Origin: Alphaproteobacteria bacterium
GTDB taxonomy: Bacteria > Pseudomonadota > Alphaproteobacteria > SMXQ01
DNA length: 64,000 nucleotides
Reading direction: 5' to 3'
Assembly (NCBI GenBank): GCA_009380075.1
Contig: WHSO01000005.1
Span: 22,646-86,645 of the forward strand
The notes beneath the pieces are model-generated. The model was not told the origin of the DNA and searched no databases. It saw nothing but the letters and a program-made list of their open reading frames with translations. Positions 7,211-15,443 of this stretch are shown here, one piece after another (position 1 is the stretch's first letter; each line of letters begins with the position of its first letter). Made by a program: the position numbers and the translations under genes.

Positions 7211-8479
7211 GTGAGCGATCCCCCCATATCGGGCGAGCCTCAGGTGCAAGGTGAAGATCGGCCTCTGACCGGAACGGTCGCGCTGCGCAACCGTGATTTC
7301 CGGCTCTTTTTCTTCGGCAAGGCATTCGCGGCCATCGGGCAGCACATGGTGACGGTGGCCATCGGCTATCAGGTGTACGACCGCACCGGCGATCCGATGG
7401 ATCTGGCCTACATCGGCCTGGCGACATTTGCGCCGGCCTTCGGTTTCGCCCTGTTTACCGGTTACGTCTCGGACCTGTTCGATCGCCGCCTCGTACTGTC
7501 GTACTGCTACGGCGTGATGATGACGGCGGCGGTATTGCTGTTCATCTTTACCGTTCACGGCGGTGCCGACGTCTGGCCGGCGTTCGTGATCATGTCCCTG
7601 ATGGGGACGGGGCGGGCGTTCTACCAGCCGGCGTCCAATGCGCTGGTGCCCAATCTCGTGCCCGCCGTGGAGTTTCCCAACGCGGTCGCCTGGAACACCG
7701 GCGCCAACAAGGTCTCGCAGATGCTCGGGCCGGCACTTGGCGGAGGCCTTTACCTGATCGGGCCGGAGGTGGTCTACGCCACAGCAGCGGCCGCGTGCGT
7801 CGTCGGTATCGCGTCCACGGCGATGATCCGCACGCGTACCCATCGCACCGGCAAGGAACCGACCACCCTCAAGATTCTGTTGGCCGGCCTCAGCTACGTC
7901 TACCACAAGAAGATCATTTTCGGCGCCATCACCCTCGACCTGTTCGTCGTGATCCTGGGGGGCGTCACGGCGCTGCTGCCGGTCTTCGCCAAGGACATCC
8001 TCGAGGTCGGGCCGTCGGGTGCCGGCTTGCTGCGTTCGGCGGCCGCGTTCGGCGCTGTCCTGAGTGCCGCCCTTCTGACCCAGATCGCGATGACCCGCGG
8101 CGTCGGAAAGATCCTCTTCGTCATGGTGTTCATTTTCGGCTTCGCCACGATCCTGTTCGGGCTCTCCCAGTGGTTCTGGCTGTCGATGGCGGCGATGACG
8201 ATTATCGGCGCAGCCGACATGGTCAGCGTCTATATCCGCTCCACGCTGCTGCAGATCGCCACTCCTGACGACATGCGCGGGCGGGTCAGCGCGGTCAACT
8301 CGGTGTTCACCGGGGCATCCAACGAAATCGGCGAATTCCGCGCCGGGACGATGGCGGCCCTGATCGGCACGATCCCGGCGGTCCTGTTCGGCGGCATCGG
8401 TTCGGTTATCGTCGCCGCCGTATGCTGGAAGCTGTTCCCGGTGCTGGTGCGGGTCGAGCGCATGGACCGTAATATGTAG
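7211..8479 (+). CDS. MFS transporter (EntS/MFS_3-like)
   Basis: Inner-membrane major facilitator of 422 residues with about 12 hydrophobic segments. After a hydrophilic N-terminus comes LRNRDFRLFFFGKAFAAIGQ, the usual opening of MFS_3 (EntS-like) exporters. The loop between helices 2 and 3 reads GYVSDLFDRRLVL, the family's G-x3-D-x2-RR motif. MGTGRAFYQPASNALVPNLV is another conserved stretch. Substrate is unknown; relatives export siderophores or drugs. The GTG start is the only one before the conserved N-terminus. It stands alone, downstream of the tRNA and 92 bp before the next gene. Confidence 0.9.
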   Translation: MSDPPISGEPQVQGEDRPLTGTVALRNRDFRLFFFGKAFAAIGQHMVTVAIGYQVYDRTGDPMDLAYIGLATFAPAFGFALFTGYVSDLFDRRLVLSYCYGVMMTAAVLLFIFTVHGGADVWPAFVIMSLMGTGRAFYQPASNALVPNLVPAVEFPNAVAWNTGANKVSQMLGPALGGGLYLIGPEVVYATAAAACVVGIASTAMIRTRTHRTGKEPTTLKILLAGLSYVYHKKIIFGAITLDLFVVILGGVTALLPVFAKDILEVGPSGAGLLRSAAAFGAVLSAALLTQIAMTRGVGKILFVMVFIFGFATILFGLSQWFWLSMAAMTIIGAADMVSVYIRSTLLQIATPDDMRGRVSAVNSVFTGASNEIGEFRAGTMAALIGTIPAVLFGGIGSVIVAAVCWKLFPVLVRVERMDRNM

Positions 8480-8571
8480 GGACGCGGCAGGGTTCCGGCA
8501 CTGGCTCGCCCGGTGGCGGCGGTCTATTCTGCCCGTTTCCCGGCGATGTGCCGCCGCGATTTCAGGACGCC

Positions 8572-10164
8572 ATGGCCGAGTCCCGGACATCTTTCGCCGC
8601 ACCAAGTGCCAAGACAACGGTGCGCGACCTCATGACCGTCGTCGCCGTGCTCGGCGCCGTTACGGTGCTGCGCCTCGTCGCGCTGGCCTACTACCGGCTC
8701 GACCTCTACCCCGACGAGGCGCAGTACTGGTCGTGGTCGCGCGACCTGGCCTGGGGGTATTTCTCCAAGCCGCCCGTCATCGCCTGGCTGATCGCCGCCA
8801 GCACCGCCGTCTGCGGCGCCGGCGAGGGCTGCATCAAGGCGTCGATCCCGCTCCTCTATTTTGCCACGTCCCTGCTGATCTACGGGATCGGCCGCCGGCT
8901 CTACGGCGGGACCATCGGATTTTTCGCCGCACTTGCGTTCATCACGCTGCCCGGCGTGAGCTACTCCGCCGTCATCGCATCGACGGACCCGCCGCTTTTC
9001 GCGTGCTGGGCGCTCGCGACCTATGCGCTGGTGCGCCTGGCCCAGGGGGAAGCGCGTCGCTTGGTCTGGTGGGTCGTGCTTGGCGCGGCCATCGGTCTCG
9101 GCCTCCTGTCCAAATACGCCATGGCGTTCTTCATCGTCGGCCTGGCGCTCTGGATCGCCTGCGACGGCGAGGCGCGCCGCCGCCTGGCGCTCCCGGAAAC
9201 GGCTGGCTGGCGCCGGCTCGGCCTTGGCCTTGCCATTGCCGGCGCGATCTACCTGCCCAATCTCGTCTGGAACATCCGGTCGCAGTTCGTCACCTTCGCC
9301 CACACCGGCGGCAACGCCAACCTCCGCGGCGACCTGTTCCATCCCGATCACCTGCTCGACTTCGTCGCTTCGCAGTTCGGCGTCTTCGGGCCGGTGCTGT
9401 TCGCCGTCCTCCTGTTTGTGATCCTCCGCCCCACGCGCTGGCGGGCCGACTGGCGGACCCGCCTGTTCGCCGCCCTGATCTTGCCGATGCTGGTGTCGAT
9501 CGCCGTGCTCGCGCTCCTGTCGCGGGCCAACGCCAACTGGGCGGCGCCTGTCTACGTCGCCGGCACGGTATGGGTCACCGCCGTCCTGATTGAGGGCGGC
9601 CGGCGCTGGCTCGCGGTGGCCTCCCTGGCACTGCATGTCGCGGTCGCCGCGGCGGTGGGTGTCTTGCCCGTCCTGCGCGACGGGCCCGGTACCTACGCAG
9701 GCCTGCGCTTTCCGCGCGGCCTCGACCCCTTCCTCCACTACGACGGGTGGCAGGAGGTCGGCGCGCGTCTTTCGGCGATCCGGGCGCGATTCCCAAGCGT
9801 GCCGCTACTGGTCGATGACCGCAAGCTATTGGCGGAGTTGCTCTACTACGTCCGGCCCTGGCCTGAGGATATCTACTCCTGGCGGCGCGACGGTCGGATC
9901 GGCGATCATTTCGACCTGACCCGTCCCATGCCGGAATCGCCGGGGGGCGACTACCTGTTCGTGACCGACTACGACGATCCCCGCTATATCCTGCGCCATT
10001 TCCGCGATTTTGCCATGATCGATGCGGTTTCGGTGCCCATTGCCGCCCGCCGGGATCTTCGCGTCTGGGTGTTTCACGTGCGCGGATTTCTCGGCTATAA
10101 GGCACCGCGCATGTTCTATGACGACAACCCGCTGGAGACCCGCAAAGGGCAGGCCGAAAGATGA
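8572..10164 (+). CDS. ArnT-like glycosyltransferase family 39 membrane protein
   Basis: 530 residues, a polytopic membrane protein of the PMT_2/ArnT group, which moves sugars from polyprenyl-phosphate donors to lipid A or proteins on the periplasmic side. The signature LYPDEAQYWSWSRDLAWGYFSKPPVIAWL holds the acidic DEAQ pair in the first loop and the KPP motif. About 10 hydrophobic segments follow, then a soluble C-terminal domain of some 150 residues. ATG 8572 has CAGGA six bases upstream and is preferred over GTG 8548. The stop overlaps the hyuA start (ATGA), so the two genes are translationally coupled, which is an odd functional pairing. The acceptor is unknown. Confidence 0.88.
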   Translation: MAESRTSFAAPSAKTTVRDLMTVVAVLGAVTVLRLVALAYYRLDLYPDEAQYWSWSRDLAWGYFSKPPVIAWLIAASTAVCGAGEGCIKASIPLLYFATSLLIYGIGRRLYGGTIGFFAALAFITLPGVSYSAVIASTDPPLFACWALATYALVRLAQGEARRLVWWVVLGAAIGLGLLSKYAMAFFIVGLALWIACDGEARRRLALPETAGWRRLGLGLAIAGAIYLPNLVWNIRSQFVTFAHTGGNANLRGDLFHPDHLLDFVASQFGVFGPVLFAVLLFVILRPTRWRADWRTRLFAALILPMLVSIAVLALLSRANANWAAPVYVAGTVWVTAVLIEGGRRWLAVASLALHVAVAAAVGVLPVLRDGPGTYAGLRFPRGLDPFLHYDGWQEVGARLSAIRARFPSVPLLVDDRKLLAELLYYVRPWPEDIYSWRRDGRIGDHFDLTRPMPESPGGDYLFVTDYDDPRYILRHFRDFAMIDAVSVPIAARRDLRVWVFHVRGFLGYKAPRMFYDDNPLETRKGQAER

Positions 10165-12224
10165 GCCAGTACCGTATCACCGTCGACACCGGCGGCACCT
10201 TCACCGACGTGGTCTACTTCCGCGAAGATAAACGCGAAATCTCCATCCACAAACTGCCGTCGACGCCCCATGACCCGTCGCAGGCGATCGTCGCCGGGGT
10301 GCAGCACCTGCTCGACCAGGGGGTGAAGCCGGGAGACATCAAATATTTCTGTCACGGCACGACGGTCGGCACCAACGCGTTGCTGGAAGGGAAGGGCGCG
10401 CGCACCGGCTTGTTGGTCACGGAGGGATTCCGGGGCATCTACGAAGTCGGCGAACAATCCACGCCCCACGGGCCATCGGTGTTCGATATCGAGTACGAGA
10501 AGCCCAAGCTGCTCGCGCCCGAAAGCCTGACCGGCGAAGTGAGGGAGCGCGTCGATTTCCAGGGCCGCGTGCTGACGCCGCTGGACGAAGGGGCGCTGCG
10601 CGCGACGGTGCGGGGCCTGCACGCGAAGAAGGTCGAATCGGTCGCGGTCTGCCTGCTGTTCTCGTTCCTGTACCCGGCGCACGAGAAGCGGGTCGCCGAG
10701 ATCATCCAGGAGGAAGCGCCGGGCGTCAGTGTGTCCCTGTCGTCGGACGTGCTGCCGCAGATCCGCGAGTTCTTCCGGCTGTCGACCACGGTGATCAACG
10801 CCTGTCTGCAGCCGATCCTGGAACGCTATGTCCATCACCTGGAGCGCCAGCTCGATTCCGCCGGCGTGCGCACGGGCAAGCGCTATATCATGCAATCCAA
10901 CGGCGGCTCCGCCACCTTCGCCGCCGCCGCCCGCAAGGCAGTGGCGACCGTGCTGTCGGGCCCTGCGGGCGGCGTCACCGCGGGCGTAAATCTTGCCCGC
11001 GACGCGAAGGAACCCAACCTGATAACCTTCGACATGGGCGGCACCAGTTGCGACGTGGCGCTGATCCGCGACGGGCAGGCGTCCAACGCCAACCGTATCG
11101 AGGTCGACGGCCGCGTCATCGCCGTGCCGATGATGGACATCAATACCGTTTCGGCGGGCGGCGGGACGATCGCCCGCGTCGATACCGTGGGCCAGCTCCA
11201 GGTCGGTCCCGATTCCGCCGGCGCCGTGCCCGGGCCCGCCTGCTACGGCAAGGGCGGCACGCTGCCCACCGTGACTGACGCCAACCTCGCACTCGGCTAT
11301 CTCGGCGAGGGCAATTTTCTGGGCGGGCGCATGCGCCTCGACACCGCCCTCGCCCGCAAGGCGCTTCAGGACAACGTCGCCGGCCCCCTCGGCATGAGCG
11401 TCGAAGCGGCGGCCGAGGGCATCGTCCGCATCATCAACGTCAAGATGGAAGAAGCGATCAAGGCGATCTCGACCATGCGCGGCTACGACCTGCGCGATTT
11501 CATGCTGGTCGCTTTCGGCGGCGCGGGGCCGCTGCACGCGGGGCAGATGGCGCGCGACCTCGGCATGCGCGGCGTGCTGGTGCCGCTCTATCCTGGTGTC
11601 AATTCCGCGATCGGGCTGCTGCAGGCCGACGTGCGCCACGACTACGCGGCCTCGCGCCTTACGCTGCTGTCGGAGGTCGGTCCCGGCGAGGTGTCGAGCC
11701 GCCTCGGCGTCCTGGCGGATCAGGCGCGGGCCGAGCTGCGGGCCGAGGGATTCAAGGCATCCGAGATCGCCCTCGAATACGGGATCGACATGCGCTACGC
11801 CGGCCAGGGCTACGAGCTGACGGTTCCCCTCGATTCCGCCAGGGTCACAGGGAAGGTCCTTGCCGCCATGCGCGCGCTGTTCGATGCTACCCACAGGCAG
11901 TTGTTCGGCCACAGCGCGCCGGACGAACCGGTGGAAGCGGTCACCTACCGGGTGACCGGCGTCGGCAGGCTGCCGGAGGTCCGCATGCCGACCTTCCGCA
12001 AGCAGGGCCAGAAGCTGAAGGATGCCCGCCTCGGTACCCGCCGCGCGCGCTTCGACGGCGAAACCGGCGATGTCGCCGTGTACCAGCGCGAGCGCCTCGA
12101 CGTCGGCCACAGGGTCAAGGGGCCGGCGGTTATCGAGCAGCTCGATTCGACCATCGTCCTCCACCCCGGACAGGTGGCCGAGGTCGACCGGTTCCGAAAC
12201 CTCCATATCACCGAAGGGAAGTGA
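10161..12224 (+). CDS. hyuA: Hydantoinase/oxoprolinase family protein, subunit A
   Basis: 687 residues, the size of HyuA-type ATP-dependent amidohydrolase subunits. The N-terminus RITVDTGGTFTDVVYF is the conserved phosphate-binding motif of the Hydant_A_N domain. CHGTTVGTNALLEGKG and the actin-like block LITFDMGGTSCDVALIRDG follow, then the C-terminal domain. Family members hydrolyse 5-oxoproline or N-methylhydantoin, or form part of acetone/acetophenone carboxylases; the substrate cannot be assigned here. It is encoded directly before hyuB, with one base between the hyuA stop and the hyuB start. It overlaps the upstream glycosyltransferase gene by four bases. Confidence 0.92.
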   Translation: MSQYRITVDTGGTFTDVVYFREDKREISIHKLPSTPHDPSQAIVAGVQHLLDQGVKPGDIKYFCHGTTVGTNALLEGKGARTGLLVTEGFRGIYEVGEQSTPHGPSVFDIEYEKPKLLAPESLTGEVRERVDFQGRVLTPLDEGALRATVRGLHAKKVESVAVCLLFSFLYPAHEKRVAEIIQEEAPGVSVSLSSDVLPQIREFFRLSTTVINACLQPILERYVHHLERQLDSAGVRTGKRYIMQSNGGSATFAAAARKAVATVLSGPAGGVTAGVNLARDAKEPNLITFDMGGTSCDVALIRDGQASNANRIEVDGRVIAVPMMDINTVSAGGGTIARVDTVGQLQVGPDSAGAVPGPACYGKGGTLPTVTDANLALGYLGEGNFLGGRMRLDTALARKALQDNVAGPLGMSVEAAAEGIVRIINVKMEEAIKAISTMRGYDLRDFMLVAFGGAGPLHAGQMARDLGMRGVLVPLYPGVNSAIGLLQADVRHDYAASRLTLLSEVGPGEVSSRLGVLADQARAELRAEGFKASEIALEYGIDMRYAGQGYELTVPLDSARVTGKVLAAMRALFDATHRQLFGHSAPDEPVEAVTYRVTGVGRLPEVRMPTFRKQGQKLKDARLGTRRARFDGETGDVAVYQRERLDVGHRVKGPAVIEQLDSTIVLHPGQVAEVDRFRNLHITEGK

Positions 12225-12225
12225 C

Positions 12226-14046
12226 ATGGCACGGCTCACTCCATCACGGTCTTCTTCATCCCGGCGGGGTCGCAAGGCGCCCGCGCGACGATCCGTGAAA
12301 ACGGCCCCGGCGCGCCGCCGCGACCACATCGACCCGGTGACCTTCCAGGTCATCAAGGCGTCCCTCGTCGGCATCGTCCGTGAAATGCAGAACTGCCTGT
12401 TCCGGACCGGGTTCTCCACCATCATCCGCGAGAGTCAGGATGCATCCTGCGCCCTGATGAACGCGAGCGGTGACGTCGTCGCCCAGCATGTCGTGCTGCC
12501 GCTCCACATCGGTGCCTTTCCCCATTGCACGGCGGCGGTGATCCGCGATTACGGCCACGATCTCGCGCCGGGGGATGCCTTCCTCATCAATCATACCTAC
12601 GAAGGCGGCAGTCCCCACGCGCCCGACATGGCGGTGATCACGCCGATCTTCGTGGGCAAGCGGCTCATCGGCTTCTGCGGCAATATCGCCCACAAGCCCG
12701 ACCTCGGCGGGCCGGTGCCCGGGAGCTGCTTCGCGCTGGCCAAGGAGATTTTCGCCGAGGGTCTGCATCTTCCGGCCGTGCGATGCGAGCAGGATTTCAG
12801 GCCCCTGCGCGAGGTCGCGCGCATCATCGGCGCCAATTCCCGTACCCCCGAAATGGTGCTGGGCGACATCCGCGGCCAGATCGGGGCGGACCGCCTGGGC
12901 GAGCGGCGGGTCGCCGAGCTCATCGGCAAGTACGGCGACAATCAGGTGCTGGCCAGTTTCGACGAGTTGATGCGGGTCTCCGAAGGCATCCTGCGCGCCG
13001 CCATCGCCAGGTGGAAGGACGGCCGCTTCGAGGCGGAACGCTTCGTCGACAACGACGGCATCGACCTCGACAAGCCGATCCGCGTCCATGTCGTCGTTGA
13101 GAAGAAGGACGACCGCATCTCGTTCGATTTCTCGGACTCCAACGACCAGACGCGCGGGCCCGCCAACATTCGCCCGCCGCTGGTGCAGGCGGCGATGGTC
13201 TATACCCTCATCACCCAGGTGGATCCGAGCATCACCATCAACTCCGGTCTCCTTCGGGTGGCGGAGATCAAGTTGCGCGAGGGCAGCGTCGTCAATCCGA
13301 TCTTTCCGGCGCCGGTCAACACCTACATGCCGACCGTGACGGCGGTCACCGAAGCAACCGTCGAGGCGATGAGCAACATCGTTCCCGGCCGGGCCCGCGC
13401 CGACGGCTGCGGCTCGCGCTCGATCATCATCGGCGGCCGCTCGACCCGCTCCGGCAAGGGCTACGTGCAGTATGAGATCGTCGGCGGTGGCACCGGCGGG
13501 CGGGCGATGAAGGACGGCGTCTCGGGCGCCTGCTCGCACCAGTCGAACGCCCGCGTCGCTCCGATCGAAATCATCGAGTCCGAGTTTCCGACGCGCCTGC
13601 GCCGGTTCGAGCTGATCCGCGATTCGGGCGGCGCCGGCGAAAACCGCGGCGGCCTCGGCGTGCTGCGTGAATATGAAAACCTGGGGGAGGCGCGGTTCTC
13701 GATCCGCTCCAACAAGCATTTCATTCCGCCGCGCGGTGTGGCGTCCGGCAATGACGGGCGGTGCGGGCGGCTCACGGTCCATCCGGGCGAGGCGGAGGAG
13801 AAGATCCTGCCGTCGCGCTATTCCGACTACCCGCTCGCCGACGGCGACATCTTCTGCCTGGAAACGCCCGGCGGTGGCGGCTACGGCGATCCGAAGAAGC
13901 GCGCGCCCGAGCGCGTCGTCAACGACGTCAACGAAGGCTATGTGTCCGTGGCGGCGGCGCGGGAAATCTACGGTGTCGCCCTGGCGGAACGGGATGGTAT
14001 TTTTGTGCTCGACGAAGCTGCGACCCGCACGCTTCGGAGAGCCTAA
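12226..14046 (+). CDS. hyuB: Hydantoinase B/oxoprolinase family protein
   Basis: 606 residues and the partner of HyuA in an ATP-dependent amidohydrolase or carboxylase-type complex. Conserved blocks are DPVTFQVIKASLVGIVREMQ, GDAFLINHTYEGGSPHAPDM, GNIAHKPDLGGPVPGS and the C-terminal ETPGGGGYGDPKKR. The first 33 residues are Arg/Ser/Lys rich and precede the homology, an unusual basic extension. ATG 12226 is chosen because it lies one base after the hyuA stop. An open frame continues upstream inside hyuA, but that is a GC-frame artefact. The TAA stop interlocks on the opposite strand with the stop of the convergent PAP2 gene. Confidence 0.92.
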   Translation: MARLTPSRSSSSRRGRKAPARRSVKTAPARRRDHIDPVTFQVIKASLVGIVREMQNCLFRTGFSTIIRESQDASCALMNASGDVVAQHVVLPLHIGAFPHCTAAVIRDYGHDLAPGDAFLINHTYEGGSPHAPDMAVITPIFVGKRLIGFCGNIAHKPDLGGPVPGSCFALAKEIFAEGLHLPAVRCEQDFRPLREVARIIGANSRTPEMVLGDIRGQIGADRLGERRVAELIGKYGDNQVLASFDELMRVSEGILRAAIARWKDGRFEAERFVDNDGIDLDKPIRVHVVVEKKDDRISFDFSDSNDQTRGPANIRPPLVQAAMVYTLITQVDPSITINSGLLRVAEIKLREGSVVNPIFPAPVNTYMPTVTAVTEATVEAMSNIVPGRARADGCGSRSIIIGGRSTRSGKGYVQYEIVGGGTGGRAMKDGVSGACSHQSNARVAPIEIIESEFPTRLRRFELIRDSGGAGENRGGLGVLREYENLGEARFSIRSNKHFIPPRGVASGNDGRCGRLTVHPGEAEEKILPSRYSDYPLADGDIFCLETPGGGGYGDPKKRAPERVVNDVNEGYVSVAAAREIYGVALAERDGIFVLDEAATRTLRRA

Positions 14047-15443
14047 GCCTTCGAGCCCAGCCCCAGCCGGAACGGCCAGGCACCCCTCGGGCGCGGCGTG
14101 TACCGGCCGGCGAGGGCCTCGGGAAGGTCGATGCCGGAGCGGGCGAAGATGCCGCGCATCCATACTGCGGCGGCGAAGCCGATCCAGGCGCCGAACACCA
14201 CGTCGGAAACAAAGTGCTGGTACTCGGCCACCCGCGTGACGAGAACCGCCAGCGCTACCGCGAGGAAGGCCACCCGGAAGCGCGGCAGAATAAAGCCGAG
14301 TCCGACCATCATCGCGGTGATGGTATTGGCGTGGCCGGATGGAAAGGACATGAACTTCGCGGTCAGGCTGAGCCAGTGGAAACCGGCATCGCCCGAGCTC
14401 AGGAAAACGCCGGGGCGGGCCCGCCCGAACAGAATCTTCAGCAGGATCCCGGCCAGTCCGGCCACCGCGGTCGCGGCGAACAGGTAGAGCGGCAGCATCG
14501 ACCATGCCTTGAACTGCAGCTCGCGCGCCGTTCCCGGCGCCACCTTCGCTCCGAGCCACAGGGCGGCGAAACACAGGGCGAAAATGATGTACCAGCGCGT
14601 CGATTCGCCGACGTTGGCGACGCGCTCGAACCAGACATGAAGATCTGGCGGCGCCTTTGCGGCCCATCGGGCGACGGGCTCATCGATGAAGGCGACGCAC
14701 AGGGTGGTGGCGGCGGCGACCCCCGCCAGAATCATCAAATGTCGCCGAAACGAACGGGTCTGCATCAGTTCGGCCACAGCACGCGAAACCTCATCCCGGG
14801 CGATCAGCCAATGATGCAGCGTCCAGGCGACCCCGATGTTGATGAAGCCGGCGAAGACGATATCGGACAGCCAGTGCGATCCCTGGGCCATGCGGCCGAG
14901 CCCTATGATGGACCCGGCGGCGACGGCCGCAGCGACGGCGGCCCGGCGCCGGGTGCCCGGTGCCGCCAGAAGGGCGAAGGTGACAAGGAAAAACCCCACC
15001 GCGGCATGGCCTGAGACAAAGGCGCAATTGGCCGGACACTCCTTCGCTGGAATGATCGCGGAACTGAACGCCTTGGGGCCGCCGAATTCGACGATCTGCG
15101 CCGGACGCGCGCGGCCCCAGTTTTCCTTGAGCAGGCCGTTGCTCAGGAGCCCCGGGCCGACGGCGAGCGACAGCGCCACGTAAACGATGACGGCGCGGCG
15201 CACGCGAAACCGCGCCAGTGCCGGTATGAGCCAGGGGAGGGTCGCGACGATGAGCCCCGCCACGGTCAGCCACGGGATGACCGGCACGGATTCGTAGATC
15301 GCGACGACGGGCCACCACTCCCTGAGCGGAAAATGCTTCGGCGGAACGTGAAAAAGGCGCGCGGTTTCGATGTCGAGGCCGGGGAACAGGACGAACACGA
15401 AGGCCGCCGCAACCGCCAGAGCCAGAAAGTAAGCTGGTTTCAT
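14043..15443 (-). CDS. Tandem PAP2 phosphatase, two complete catalytic domains in one chain
   Basis: 466-residue membrane protein carrying two full sets of the PAP2 lipid phosphatase motifs. The first set is K106-x6-RP (to P114), SGH at 144-146 and R184-x5-H190-x3-D194. The second is K336-x6-RP (to P344), PSGH at 368-371 and R404-x5-H410-x3-D414. Each half has its own hydrophobic segments, joined by a linker around residues 215-235. PAP2 enzymes such as LpxE, LpxF and PgpB dephosphorylate lipid A, undecaprenyl pyrophosphate or phospholipids on the periplasmic side. Most have one domain of about 200-250 residues. The gene overlaps the ArnT-like gene by four bases (ATGA). Confidence 0.9.
   Translation of the reverse strand: MKPAYFLALAVAAAFVFVLFPGLDIETARLFHVPPKHFPLREWWPVVAIYESVPVIPWLTVAGLIVATLPWLIPALARFRVRRAVIVYVALSLAVGPGLLSNGLLKENWGRARPAQIVEFGGPKAFSSAIIPAKECPANCAFVSGHAAVGFFLVTFALLAAPGTRRRAAVAAAVAAGSIIGLGRMAQGSHWLSDIVFAGFINIGVAWTLHHWLIARDEVSRAVAELMQTRSFRRHLMILAGVAAATTLCVAFIDEPVARWAAKAPPDLHVWFERVANVGESTRWYIIFALCFAALWLGAKVAPGTARELQFKAWSMLPLYLFAATAVAGLAGILLKILFGRARPGVFLSSGDAGFHWLSLTAKFMSFPSGHANTITAMMVGLGFILPRFRVAFLAVALAVLVTRVAEYQHFVSDVVFGAWIGFAAAVWMRGIFARSGIDLPEALAGRYTPRPRGAWPFRLGLGSKA

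Noticed and set aside
12022-12225. Longer hyuB start inside hyuA
   Set aside because: The region codes for the HyuA C-terminus in another frame; ATG 12226 lies directly after the hyuA stop.
10116-14667. Two very long minus-strand open frames (769 and 803 codons) opposite hyuA and hyuB
   Set aside because: They are antisense shadows caused by high GC; the translations are His/Asp/Gly/Arg-rich low-complexity sequence without domains, whereas hyuA/hyuB on the other strand have clear family motifs.
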